From the NCBI GenBank assembly GCA_959347315.1, contig OY365814.1:28275469-28339468 (forward strand): DNA of 64,000 nucleotides. Reading direction: 5' to 3'. Positions within the stretch are counted from its first letter, which is position 1. Each line of letters begins with the position of its first letter. The notes beneath the pieces were generated by a model. The model ran no database searches. It had not been told where the DNA came from and saw nothing but the letters and a program-made list of their open reading frames with translations. Origin of the DNA: Bimastos eiseni. Taxonomy: Eukaryota; Annelida; Clitellata; Crassiclitellata; Lumbricidae. The position numbers were made by a program, and so were the translations under genes. Of the stretch, positions 34,055 through 48,220 are shown one piece after another.

Positions 34055-36271
34055 CCTACATTCACCTTAGACTAATTACATTGGGTCTATAGGCCTACAT
34101 GTAGTAGGGTGTAGTGAACCGCGGGGCTCGATTTCTGGTCCCCTATTATTTTTACTTTTCATCGAAGAACTATCCAACATCTCCAAACTCATTCATTACC
34201 TTTCCCTTTTCATAGATCATATAGGCCTAAGTCCTAGAAACCTATATTGGACTACGAATATTTGTGCTTCTCAGAAATCTTATGATGAACTATATTTGCA
34301 TCACTGAATCGCGAGCTCATTTATATTCTCTGGTTCACCGCTAATAAGCTCTCCCTGAACGTATGGAAAACTAATAAAGTTTTTGCTATGTTGTATTCTT
34401 TTCTGTTTTCACCGTAAACCGATCCGAGCCCACTTTTATAAATAACCTGTCAATTACGAAAGACCTATACCAATTGAACGCTTCCAAACTCATTACCAAG
34501 TTGCAATGGCCAAATTTGTGAGAATAGAAATTTTTTAACACATCAAAAATAGAGCAATTAATAATAAATAAATAGGAATTATATCCAGAATTACCTAATT
34601 ATTGCGGTTTTGGTATAGGCCTACATTTATTTAACGACGCATTCATAACAAAGATGATATGCATTACTTATTTAACGACGCATTAAATAGAAACATACTA
34701 AAAAGGAGCTTCGTAGGCTACTAATATATTATATTATTATTATTCACTCATATTTGTCGGATCGTATTTCGATTTGAGGGCCACAACTTTTTGTTAGCCT
34801 TCAAGATTGACAAGGAGCCATAATGCTATGCTACAGAAAAGGACTAGCCTAATTCGAGGATCTTTTATTTAATGGCTCTAACTACTTTATTCCGTCTGTA
34901 TTCTAGACTGAGTTACTCAAAAAATAGACAGCCTACGTTGGCAAACACCGGCAGACGCGTCTGATAAGTAGTTCGTAGGATTTGTCTTCATAGTGCGGGG
35001 AGTTAATTAAAATTGAAGCCTGTCACAAGGTACGGACTGCAAGCATCAATGCTAGGGTCTCTATAGCCATATACCTCATCCCACGCCGTCAGTAATAGAC
35101 CCTTCTTATCGCTCACGACGCTCAGGCGCGACTTTTGCCACAGAATAAGCCTATCAGACGTGCAACGATGGGAAGCCTAGCAATTCCTGAAAAGGCAATT
35201 AATTTTAATCTAGTTAAATCTGATTTTCCTTCATTTCACTGAACACTGAACGCCCACGAATAGCAACCAGTGATAGAAACCCTAAACGCCAAGTCTTTAA
35301 ACTTCCACTCGATTGCCAAGCGCATGGCACGTGTTTGCACGAACGCTGCAAAAATATATTAATGCAAACATTTTCGGCTCATCATCAACTTCAAGCGCAT
35401 GTCAAAGCATCGCACAGCATAAAATCTTGTACGGCGCGATAAAAGGCCCAAGGGTACCGACTAGGTGGGTCACGTGGGTAGCAACCAGATCACCGGAAAT
35501 GGTGCGCCGCGTGTTGCTTGCATTGGATACGCAGCTTAAACCTACGATGGGCGCCAATTAGAGATTTTGCAAGGAGCTTTTGTCTGATCATTTCCACGCA
35601 GACATTGTTTGTTTTCTTAACGGAGATACTTGCCGTTCAAGGTGAACTGTTTTCATTCACATCTCATAATATTTTGGCAGTTCATAGAATCACAGAATCA
35701 TACTGTGGAATCGGACGGTTCTATGACCGCAGATATTATTCCGAACACACAGTCGCGCCAGTGGGATTATTTAGCGCTGTCGTTCGAGACTTTAACCAAA
35801 TTAATATCGTTTCACTTACTTACTCTGTAAGTTCGGAACTCGGTCTGAGCCCTGAAGCTTTGAATGCTGCATGGTCGTTGTAATCCGTGGTATTGGATTT
35901 ATGGGGTTGTCTAAGTTGCTGTATTACACAAGAAAAAAAGGAACTACATATAGAAATCGTCACTGGCGATATTACGTTTTTCTCATAAAACCCAGGCTGC
36001 ATATGATACAACCAATGAAATTGATATTTTCGTGAATATACGAAGTAGACAATATAATAATATTACCTGTGAAAACACACCCAACAATTATACACCCTTA
36101 CAATACCTAGTATAAACATGAAATATATTAATAAAGTAAATAACCAACACAAATATAGTATGAATAACAGCATTACTATTAATAAGTAATTATGGATTAT
36201 AACCATCAATATTATTAGTATCACACATGGGATTTTGAAGGAAATCAAGGCGTTAATTATTTTTTTTTACC
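34055..36271. other. Stretch with no recognised gene
   Basis: Contains a TTATTTAACGACGCATT direct repeat (about 34628 and 34669). Open frames at 35313-35883 have no recognised family. The last part is the far upstream flank of the transglutaminase gene. Confidence 0.4.
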
Positions 36272-36599
36272 AGAGGTAAACATGATACCTCATATTTATT
36301 AATATCATCATTATTTTTACTTTGTTTTATTGTCTTTTACTAGAGGTAAACATGATACCTCATATTTATTAATATCATCATTATTTTTACTTTGTTTTAT
36401 TGTCTTTTACTAGAGGTAAACATGATACCTCATATTTATTAATATCATCATTATTTTTACTTTGTTTTATTGTCTTTTACTAGAGGTAAACATGATACCT
36501 CATATTTATTAATATCATCATTATTTTTACTTTGTTTTATTGTCTTTTACTAGAGGTAAACATGATACCTCATATTTATTAATATCATCATTATTTTTA
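36272..36599. repeat. 5 x 70-bp tandem repeat upstream of transglutaminase
   Basis: Near-identical 70-bp units begin at 36272, 36342, 36412, 36482 and 36552 (the last truncated). Each contains the dyad GAGGTA-AACATGA-TACCTC. The array ends 187 bp before the transglutaminase ATG. Confidence 0.95.
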
Positions 36600-36785
36600 T
36601 CTAGTTCTACTGTGAGCATTTTTAGCACCACTTACTTAATTATTAATTCGTTGCCATGGTGTTGAAACAATTGCATTGTTGAGTCCTGATGAGAAAGTAG
36701 CTACTCTTTGCTATTATTTTAATGAACAATCTCATTTAATTCTACTTCATTTGAGTCAAATGCTCTGCACTTCCTTCTTCTAAAC

Positions 36786-36909
36786 ATGGATGTGGAATCA
36801 TTAACTGCCTCACAGGAGATCAGTGTGCAGAGCGTCACAACTATACTCGCTTCAGAGTGCCCTTCTTTGTCCTTTGAGGATGCACTTAACGAAATTCCTC
36901 AGTACATTG
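36786..36909 (+). CDS. Transglutaminase exon 1
   Basis: ATG GAT GTG GAA opens a frame ending ATT G before donor GTTAGT. Its phase (1) fits exon 2 exactly, giving IPQYIAVKDF across the junction. This is the least conserved part, so the start is likely but not certain. Confidence 0.7.
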
Positions 36910-39534
36910 GTTAGTGAATCTTCGATATGGCTATCCAAAAGTAATTGCCACTCATAGACTTTATGGTCGAGATCCAATTTTGCCTAATAAGTCTTAAGGC
37001 AGATTTTAGAATAGTTTTAAAATTAAATTGTGTGAAATGTGGGTGCAGATAATGAAATTTCCGACATTCAAACACCATTTTCTATTTGGCGGATGTTTTG
37101 CAAACTTCTTTGATAGCTTTTCATCTTTGTCATTGCATTATTGTTTGCCATTTTCAGTTAAAATATTCATCGTCTTCATATCCTCATTCTTGTTTCTTAA
37201 GTACAGGAAGTACCAAAGCTGATTACCTCTTCCAAAAGCTAAAGTTCACACATTACACAATATCAATCCTAAGTACTAGCATTGATGTATATACTTCTTA
37301 TATCATCTTCTTAAATCATCTTCTTATATCATCTTCTCTGCATTGTCATTTCTTTTGGTTCAGCTTATAATTAAGGTGCAGAAATCTGTAAGCAAGCAAA
37401 TTAGGTTTAATTATGTTCTAATCGCACATGAATTGTCTTCTTCAGCTGTGAAAGATTTCCTCAAACAAAAACAAGACATGTTTCAACGTCTGCACCATAA
37501 GCCTGGTAGGAATCACAAGTCGACATTCGACGTAGCTGGACGACCCTACAAGGAAGTAGCTTCCCCGGGATTCGAAATATGGGACTACAGCTGCATCCCC
37601 ATCGGTAAGGACACGTGCCCATTGAGTTTCGGATGGGGTCTGTTGCTCTATGGTCTAGAATGGTTCTGATCCGAATTCTAAAAATTTAAAGTTTGGCTGA
37701 TTTATTTGTAAGTCGTGTGTTTCTTTATTTAATTGTTTCATCGTGATGTAAGTATGGTATTGAAGTGTTAAGTAATGTGAAGAATAATATTTAGTTTTAT
37801 AAATGTAATGTTGATGTAGTGTAAGTGTAATGTTGATGTAATGTAAGGGGTAGTGTAAATGTAATGTTGATGTAGTGTAAGTGTAATCATTGTAATGTCA
37901 ATGTCATGCTTATGTAGTGTTAATGTAAATGCAGCTGAAGTGTAATGTGGATGTAATGTAAATGTAATGTATGTGTAATTTAAATGCAAATGTAGTGTAA
38001 CTGTAGTGTAAACTAATTGTAAATGTAAATGTTAATATAATGTAAATATAATGTAAATGTACATTTGATGTAAATGTACTAGTAGTGTAATGTTGATGTA
38101 AATGAAAATCTTCTAAATTTCTCAGTGTCAAGAAGACCAGCTCATATGCTATCGTTATTTCAAATCAAGTGTGCAATAGTCAGGCTATTTTGTCTATTCC
38201 GGGGCCAGGTCAGAGTCTGGGGAGGTCAAGCTGATGACAAATCATGGGTGGCAAGCAGTGACCACAGTTTAATAGCAAGGCAGCTTCAATGTGCTCATTG
38301 CAGAGTCTCGTATGTAGGTCGACTATGTAGTTTGCTTTGTTGAAAAGGAAAGTTTGGTACTTGGTGAAATCTTTTTACTTGTTTCTATTGTTATTTATTT
38401 TGATAATTATTTGTATTTGTTTGTCAGTGAAAATCAAAATGAAGTGAAATATTTTATTATCAGTTTAAATTATTTGTCTTATTGAGAATTTTTTTGTGCT
38501 TCTATTGTCGACGAAATCAGAATCTGGTTATTAATTGTAATTTCATGTTGTTATTATTTGTGCATTTCTAGAGAGTGAAAGTGCGAAAGTTCCGTTAAAA
38601 GTTGTCCAAGTTGATTACTGCATTGCCAGCAACACAGTCGCTCATCACACTGATGTCTTTGAAGTCACAAAAACCCAATCGGATTTGGATCCTTTGCCGC
38701 GACTGGTTGTCCGGCGGGGTCAACCGTTCTTCATTAATGTCTGGTTCAATCGGCCATTTTCCCGCGAAACGGAGGAGGTTATGCTGACATTTCAGTTTGG
38801 TGAGCTTAGAAATGTTACTGTGTATCTATGTAACTATGAAGCTGGTGGATAGAAAAAGAGTGGAGGCATTTGAAATCTGGACTTGGAGGAAAATGATGAA
38901 AATTGGTTGAACAGGAAAAGTAGCGAACGAGAAGGTACCGCGGAGAGTTGGGGAACATAGGGTTTTGCTACAATTGAATGAAAACAGGAAATGCCGCTGG
39001 CTTGGACTTATATTCCGAAAAGGGGTCTGCTGCTGACGGTACTGGAGGGAAGGATGCTGGGAAGGCAACATGGGGAAGGACAGGATTAAACATGCCAAGT
39101 GATCTGGACAATGGAGAACCTTATACAATTACAAAGAGGAAAGTGAGCGACAGAGGGCATTGGAGTAACTCGGAGAGAAGGGAAGGGAAGATAAGAATCG
39201 TCCTTGTGGCCATGTCACAAACCTGCTTATCGGCAGAAGACTGACAAAGAAAAACTATGTGTTACAATACTTCATATTTAAGTGTAGGTAATACAGAAGC
39301 AACTCATAATGAGGCAAAAGTTAAACCTGTTTAGACACATTTGCAGAATAAAGGACAATAGGCTATAGTGAAGACTTTGGTGTTTGGAGATGTGGATAGA
39401 AAAACAACTAGAGGACGGCCATACAGAGAATGGATTGATAATATCAAATAATGGTGTGAGGAGGAAATTTACATTTTGACAAGGAAGGCACAAAACTGGA
39501 ACACTTGGAGAAGGTGTGTCGAAGTTGCATTGGA

Positions 39535-39580
<46 letters not shown>

Positions 39581-40761
39581 CGATGACGATGACGATGATG
39601 ATGAAGGTGAAGATCGAAGCAAAGATAAATAGGAAACATAGATGTTCATGTTTGAATGGAGGTAAGATGGAAACAAAGATACTTTATGATTTAGTGGAAT
39701 GAGATGGCAACAAAGAGAACATTTTTGTCAATAATTGAAGGTGTATAGAAATATATTATATTGTAATTTTTTTGCAGGAGAGGACTCGACCATTAGCAGG
39801 GGAAGTCGGGTGACAGTGAATCTAAACAGTGGCATCAAGCCTCACAACTGGAGCGCAGGAGCAAGCAAAGTCGAAGAAACAAAGGTTCTCATTCAGATCC
39901 TAACGCCGCCTGATTGCATTGTGGGTAAGTGTTCGCTGACGATCGATACGAAGAAAGTGATTGACAGGAAAAAGAAGAAAGAAGCGACCCCTCCTGTGGA
40001 AGCTGAAGAAAAAGCGCAGAAGACGACAGTGTTGCGATACCTACACAACGATCCGATATATATTCTCTTCAATCCATGGCAGAAAGGTATCATTGAAACA
40101 TTCAAAGTCTCTTCTGCTTCTTGAAAGGTGACTTAAGCCCTTTCTGCTTCTTGAATAGGTGACCTATGCCCTTTCTGCTTCTTGAAGAGGTGACCTATGC
40201 CCTTTCTGCTTCTTGAAGACGTGATCTGAAAGTTGCTAGAGGAGCAGATACTGTTGACCATGATGTATGGTTATAGCATAGACTATATTATCTCCTATCC
40301 ACAATATCATTGTTATAGTTGTCTTGTTTCCGGTTCAGCATAGTCAGCTTGACTTGGTTTTACAAATCGTATTGTTTGATGATCGACGATCGTATGTTTT
40401 GTTCTTTCTCACAGAGGATCAAGTGTATCTGGACGATCCGAAACTGCGGGATGAATGTGTCCTCAACAACATAGGGGAGTTGTACGCCGGGAACCATAAA
40501 CAGGTCGTTGCTATACCGTGGAATTTTGCACAGGTAAGGAGGGCATTGCAGGTAACAAGTGGTTGGTACCATCTTGTGTTATTTGTCTTGTGTGGCCTAA
40601 TGCTATTGTGTCATGCAACACTGAGTCAGACAACATTGACTTACAGTTTATTTTTGCAATTCCAGTTATCATGATTTTAATAACTCTACCTGTTATTGAA
40701 TAGCATTGTTCAGATGTATATATTTATGTGTGTGTATGTATGTATGTATGTATGCATTGTA

Positions 40762-40806
<45 letters not shown>

Positions 40807-43800
40807 ATGTGTGTATGCGTGTGTATGTGTGTGTATGTGTGTGTATGTCTGTATGTGTGTATGTATGTGTGTATGTATATATGCATGCATGCATACTTCT
40901 AATACAATGTCTTTTAGGTGCCTGTCAAAATTTAACAACTTGATCTGTAAAGATTAGGGCTAGGCGATGGAAAGGTCACAGTGAGTGGGACATTTTCCTT
41001 ATGCTAGCAGTGACTAATAAGCCAGACAGACGTCCTTCAGCGTTGGTCCAGGCCGTTGCTTTCAACGAATTTACGAACGATGAATTTGGTAAATGAGGAT
41101 ATAACACTGCCATTTGCGGACAAACTCCTCGGTCCGTGATATCTGCGTTGGAGCCACTTCATCAACAGTTGAAGATGTGACTGATCAGCAGCTTCCGTAT
41201 CCACTGATGCGGGCGTTTGATGGATGACATGAGCAGTATTCGTCTCATGTCTCAAGTCAAAACCTGTATATGTTGCATCTGTTAGAATCACCGTGGTCTC
41301 GACCGGGCCGAGTTTACCCGAATCATGATTGGTTGCCAACGACGACGTAGATAGAGACGAATGGTGAAACGGTTGATTGACTTACTTACTGATTCATGGT
41401 GATGGATCGAGAAGGCATCTGCCTTTTGCTTCGGAGTCAAATATTTGAATCCAAATGTGCAGTCAGCAATTGGCTGTTGACTGACGCAAACCATCAGAGA
41501 AAACGGGTGCCAGCATTTAAATTGCTATTATCACTCGTGTGTGCTTCAACCAAATATCACAAGACCTTGCCCACAGAATCATTGTTGTCCAAAGACTATT
41601 GTATATATATTATATATAGATTTAATTCATATTATATGGATATAATTTATATACAAAATTTTCAGACAGCAATATATAATTAAACATGTATGTAATGAAA
41701 TGTAATCAAGCATTTATATAGCACTTCTTCAGGAAATCTACTCTGTGCTGGCCTAAATGACATTAAATGTCACATGATCAAATAAATGCATATCATTTGG
41801 CAAAACTCTGCATGGTAAGATGAGAAGAGTCACCAGTGGTGGGCCTGCGCACAAGTGTGGAACCAACCAAAGGATTCATGTCGACAGCTGACAAATGTTC
41901 AGTATATATATAGATATATATATATATTTGTGTGGGGAGTCATTATAGTCGTCATTTACTTACTAGTTACTTATTTTTTAGCGTTATGTTGCGTTTCATC
42001 TGTGAATCTGTGTACGTGTGTTGCTGTTGCAGTTTGAGAACATTGTGCTCGACTGTTGTCTGTATTTTCTGGATGCAACGCATTTGAAGCACATCGCCAG
42101 AGGAAACGCTGTCATGGTTGTTCGGAACATTGCGATGATGGTGAGTACGTTATTGGCCATTGTGAAATCAATTAATATATATAGACTTGTGGAAGTTGTA
42201 GCAACGGATCAAAGCATAAATATAACGGTAACATACTTACTTGTTTATTAGTTGAATTTATATAGCACCCCTTCAAGAACGTCTTCTCCGGAGCGCACCT
42301 GACTAACGCTTGAAATGAGGGATTTGCATGGTTAATTACTGGCGATGAGAAATTTGGAATTCTATCATTTTTATCCATTGTTCGCTGACGGCGTCTATAT
42401 TCGTTTATAATCTACATTCGTGCTCTATGCCACAGATTAAACTGTCCAATTTGCTTTGCAAATCGATCTCAAGGAATACTTCAGTCATGACGCTATTCTT
42501 TCTCTTTACCTAACCGGCAGCCGATGACAGCTTTATGGCGACCAGCTGGACGCTTTTCTGTCTGTCATTGGATTGGGTTTCGTCACGTGGGCGCCTGGTT
42601 TCGTCACGTGGGCGCCTGGTTTCGTCACGTGGGCGCCTGGTTTCGTCACGTGGGCGCCTGATTTTGGCGGAAGCAGCAATTCTTCTTTTCGCTCTCCAAC
42701 AGTCGCTTATAATGATGGGCAAACGCAGTGCTCATATAAAAATTATGAGCCCATAATTATGCTCAACTGCTGGTGATAATATTGATCTTTTTGGCCAAAA
42801 TGAGTCTGGATTGGGGGAGTTATTGGACGATAATAAATTAATAAGTGATGCCGCATTGCTGAAGATACGAAGTTAGGCAGTTGCAAACAGGTTTTCCGTT
42901 TTGCTCAGGTCAATTGGTCTGTCCATATATCATAGATCTTCAATGATTGGCTTTAGGATGTTGCTTAAAGCATGATTGATTCAAAGAGAGGGATGATTGT
43001 AGCGGGATATGGCCATCAAAATCCATTTCGAGCCATGTTAGAACTTTGCTGCCGTCTATAGCAGTCAATTAATAAAGCAATTAATGATGATTGGATGTTG
43101 CTACTCATGTGTTTTAAATCGTTACGACTACGCTTTCACAAGCATTGATCCTGTCACAAACATTTACGCTGTCACAAACATTGACCCTGTCTGACCTGTT
43201 ACAAGCATTGTCCCTGTCACAGGAATTGATCCTTTCACAAACATTGACCCTGTTACAAACATTGACCATGTCACAATCGTTGACCCTGCCACAAGTATCA
43301 ACACTGTCACAGACATTTACCCTGTCACAGACATTTACCCTGTCACAGACATTTACCCTGTCACACACATTTACCCTGTCACAAGCATCGACCCTGTCAC
43401 AAGCATCAATCCTGTCACAAGCATTGACCCTGTCCCTTCTTGTGCAGATAAACTCATCAGATGATCATGGAATTCTGGTGTCAAACTGGTCGGGGCATTA
43501 CAGAGATGGAACGGCTCCCACTCAGTGGCTCGGAAGTCTTCCGATTCTCGAGGAATTCTGGCACACGAAGCTTCCGGTTCGTTACGGCCAGTGCTGGGTC
43601 TTCGCGGCTATCGCGACCACAAGTAGGCGAAAACAATTTCTATTGTCTGCTCTTTTTTGTTCTTTCTTCTCTTTCTCACTTCCACTAAATTATCATCACT
43701 CTGTTGTTGTGACTTCACTGGCAGTAGATTTACTTATTCTTACTTGGAGCACCATCGAGCGACACTCAAGACGATTAACAACCAGTTATGTTAGTTAGGT

Positions 43801-46800
43801 GTGCAGGTAAATTCGTACACATGCATACATATGTAAACACTTACATGCATACATACATATATACATACATACATACATACATATACATACATACATACGT
43901 GTGGACACATACCCAGTATACAAACATATAGTCATACAAAGCGTGTATAATGTATAATAACTATATATGTCAGTATTGTCCATCTGTGTAGACAGTACAG
44001 CAAAGTTTTGAAAGGTTCTTCTTAACACTGAAGGCGATACAAATATACAGGCGCAGACAATTGGACGACTGGTGTAGTTTTCACGGCTGTTCTTAAGCCA
44101 GAAAGCATCCTGTAATCTGTAGACGACTCCTCTGAGTGCTTCTGTTGATAGAGAAGGCAGGTTACCAGACTACCAGTGAACCCATTGTGTCTCTCTCTCT
44201 TTCGTCATTCGTCCTCTGTGCTTCACCGTGTAATGGAAACTGAATGCCCACATGCATTTAGTTTCTCATTAGAAACCACAATGGCCGTGACATAATGCCA
44301 GGGGCTTTACTGAATGCCGGATTGTAGGTACTAGTTAGTAGGAGTGTTGTAGGGCACTGTTGGTTACTACAGGTGTGAGTGGCGCATTATAAGTCTTTAG
44401 TGTAATCTATTGTTTTAATATTAACGAGACAGGTAAGCTATGCAAACGAAGCGTAAACCTTGTACAGAAAGGATAAAATTGGTGGCACTTGGAATTTTGG
44501 ACATACGTGACATCTGTCGGCTGTTGAGGGGAATGTGTTGGTTGGTTTCGCACTTGTGCGTGGACTCTTTCAGCTTACTGTCTACGGCTGTGCTAACTGT
44601 TTTAACAGCCGTTGAAATTACATTTAGCGTCATGTAGGCTAGGGCAGAGAGCGCCTCTGAGTTGATTTCTTGAAGAGGCATGGCGCCTCAAGTTTCATTG
44701 ATTCTCATCATATTATTGTCTTTTGCGCGCATTTTTGGGATAAAATGCACTGAAGATCACCTAAGATACAAAAAAATGATGATTGTAAAGATAACCCATG
44801 ATGCCAAAAAATGATGATTGTAAAGATAACCCATGATGCCAAAAAATGATGATTGTAAAGATAACCTATGGTGCCAAAAAATGATGATTGTAAAGATAAC
44901 CCATGATGCCAAAAAATGATGATTGTAAAGATAACCTATGATGCCAAAAAATGATGATTGTAAAGATAACCTATGGTGCCAAAAAATGATGATTGTAAAG
45001 ATAACCCATGATGCCAAAAAATGATGATTGTAAAGATAACCCATGATGCCAAAAAATGATGATTGTAAAGATAACCTATGATGCCAAAAAATGATGATTG
45101 TAAAGATAACCTATGGTGCCAAAAAATGATGATTGTAAAGATAACCCATGATGCCAAAAAATGATGATTGTAAAGATAACCTATGGTGCCAAAAAATGAT
45201 GATTGTAAAGATAACCCATGATGCCAAAAAATGATGATTGTAAAGATAACCTATGGTGCCAAAAAATGATGATTGTAAAGATAACCCATGATGCCAAAAA
45301 ATGATGATTGTAAAGATAACCCATGATGCCAAAAAATGATGATTGTAAAGATAACCCATGATGCCAAAAAATGATGATTGTAAAGATAACCCATGATGCC
45401 AAAAAATGATGATTGTAAAGATAACCCATGATGCCAAAAAATGATGATTGTAAAGATAACCCATGATGCCAAAAAATGATGATTGTAAAGATAACCCATG
45501 ATGCCAAAAAATGATGATTGTAAAGATAACCCATGATGCCAAAAAATGATGATTGTAAAGATAACCCATGATGCCAAAAAATGATGATTGTAAAGATAAC
45601 CCATGATGCCAAAAAATGATGATTGTAAAGATAACCCATGATGCCAAAAAATGATGATTGTAAAGATAACCCATGATGCCAAAAACTTATGATTGTAAAG
45701 ATAACCCAAGATGCCGAGTTGTGAAGATGAGTTGGTCGCATTAAGGAGCATACCATGCAGCAGGTAATGGTGGAGAGACTCGATTACTTGGCACACATTT
45801 GTCGGAGGGATAAGACCAGTTCTATCCACCAGGGCACATTTGGAATGATGGACGACATAGGGATCAGAGGTTAACGAAAGAGAAAATGGCTGGACATGTC
45901 GTCGGGGATTGGTGCAATGGGGGGACTGGTGTATATCGCCAGAGCGTGTGGATGAAAGATGGACGCCTGCTGCACTGGAGACACAAAGGAAGGCGTACAA
46001 TCGATGCCAGCGAGTAATGAACCCACAAACTACATATAAGAAACGACGAAATCTGTTCTGCATTTTCTTGTATTTCTAAAAAAAATATTGAAGCTAGGTA
46101 TAACCTTAATTACAAGACTTCATCAGCTCTGGTGTGGCATATTGAAGTTATGTAAAATGCCCAGATAAGCCTACATACAGATATAATAATACTGTACATA
46201 CATTCTATAGTGTATAATACACTATTATATATATATATATATATATATCTATATATATAGTTTCTCCATTGTTTTTGATGGTTATTGTTGTCTCTGCGGT
46301 CTTTTCAATCACCCTTTGATTCTGTTTTCTCTGTGGGGACCATTAGATCGAATCCTTAAGTTCTGGTCGGCTTCTAGGAAGGAGTCCGATGTCGTCGGCA
46401 AATCTGAGATTGTTCACCTTCCCTCCATTAAGAGAACATTCTTAATCACTTAGTCATACATATAAAACACTCGTTAATACATACCTACATACATACATAC
46501 CTACATACATACATACATTCATACATATATACATACATACATACCTACATACATACATACCTACATACATACCTACATACATACATACATACATACAGAC
46601 AGACATACATACACACATTATGCTTTCATACATTCATAATGCAGAGACGCACATACATAGACCATAAAACTATACAGAGTCCAAATAACATCTGCTACTC
46701 TTCCTGATCTACGCTGGCTTCCTGTCTGTCTGCGAGAGTATCTTCTTCAGGCTGACACTCATCGTGTGCAGAGCACGTGCGCATCCACTGCTGCCATCGT

Positions 46801-48188
46801 GTTTATCTTTTACGGCCCAGCCACATACTACGTATGCAAAGATCGGATTTTCGGACCCCATCCTCTGTTTCACCACGTACATTTCTTGAACACCCTACCC
46901 ATGCGTACGTACAACTGATCTATGCGCCCTCCACGGCAAATAGCGAAAGATATCTATAAGACATTGATTTAACCGCATGATATTTATTTTTATTAAGCAT
47001 CGTATGCCTATTTAACAGTTGAAATTATGTCGACCGTCATGAAGAAATAAAACACTAACAGCACCTGCATTTTAAAATGTTTAATGATTGAGCAGGATAT
47101 ATAAAGTCTGTGATTGAGTTTACAGTTCTGATTTTAATATTCCGTATCATGGACGTCATAATTTGACAGTTATATTTGCGTACGGTACATATTTTAGAGA
47201 CCTTCTCCACCTCCACCTTGTCCACCCGTACGATAAATCTCCTTCCCCTCGCTGCGTACGTAATATGTGTGCACGGGTGACCCCCTTATATTCAGGCGCT
47301 ACATCTTTTTTAAACGCCGCTCCTCTCTTCCATCGACATCTGCTGGGATATATATATATATATACATAAAATCATATATATACAGTATATATATAATATT
47401 ATATTTCTATATATAATATATATATATTGTATATATATTGTATATATATATTGTAAGTATATATATATATATATATATACTGTTTCTGGTACACGTCCTT
47501 TCTTTGACTGACATTAATTTATTCATTCTGAGCATTTATGTAGCGCCCGTTGAAGAGCCCACTGAGGAGCGCTTCCAGCTCAGCCACGACTAAAATTTAA
47601 ATTGCTGGCCCCACCATCTGGAACTCTCTTATACGGCGAGACTGTAAACTGGAAACAACACAGTGGCTGAATTGATTGACTCTTAGGGGTGTAACAAGAA
47701 AGTGAAGGTAGAACTGAATTTTGCTTCCGTTCCCTTTCACAAATAATAGGCCCCCTACGTTGACCCCAGAAGACGATGCCTGACCCTCCGGACAATTAAA
47801 TCTTTATTTTAATAATCTCTAAGCCCCTGGGAGAACGAAGTACCTCAGGGCATAAACAAATAAGAATAATAATAAGCCCATAATATTATATTTATTTTAG
47901 ATTATTGTTATTACGTGTCAGAGTCTGGTTGTGATTTGTAGAGTTATGGTTTTGTTTACATCCATGGGATGTGTGTGTGTGTGTGTGTGTGTGTTTGAAT
48001 GACAGTTCTGCTCAGAGATTTATTAGGTGTCGGAATTTTTACGATGTTACAATGGTTCCATACCTCATGTTTCGTAACTTATAGTACCGTACCTTATGGT
48101 TCCGTACCTTATGCAGAGTGGACTTATCGTGTCGTATCTTTAGGTTTATGTGGCGCCTCTCGAATAATAACAATTCAGTGGCTGAGAA

Positions 48189-48220
<32 letters not shown>

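Noticed and set aside
36786..36914. Upstream 42-codon ORF as a stand-alone peptide
   Set aside because: Phase and sequence fit splicing at G|GTTAGT into exon 2, so it is better explained as the first transglutaminase coding exon.
39904..39923. Splice donor GTAAGT after CIVG in transglutaminase exon 4
   Set aside because: A strong-looking donor, but the frame continues into KCSLTIDT and YILFNPW, which are conserved in the family. Skipping this part would delete a beta-sandwich strand.
44757..46063. Minus-strand open frames up to 270 codons ([15 protein letters not shown] repeats)
   Set aside because: Caused by the 35-bp satellite, which has no stop in any phase on that strand. Overlapping frames are open equally and there is no start context or splice support.
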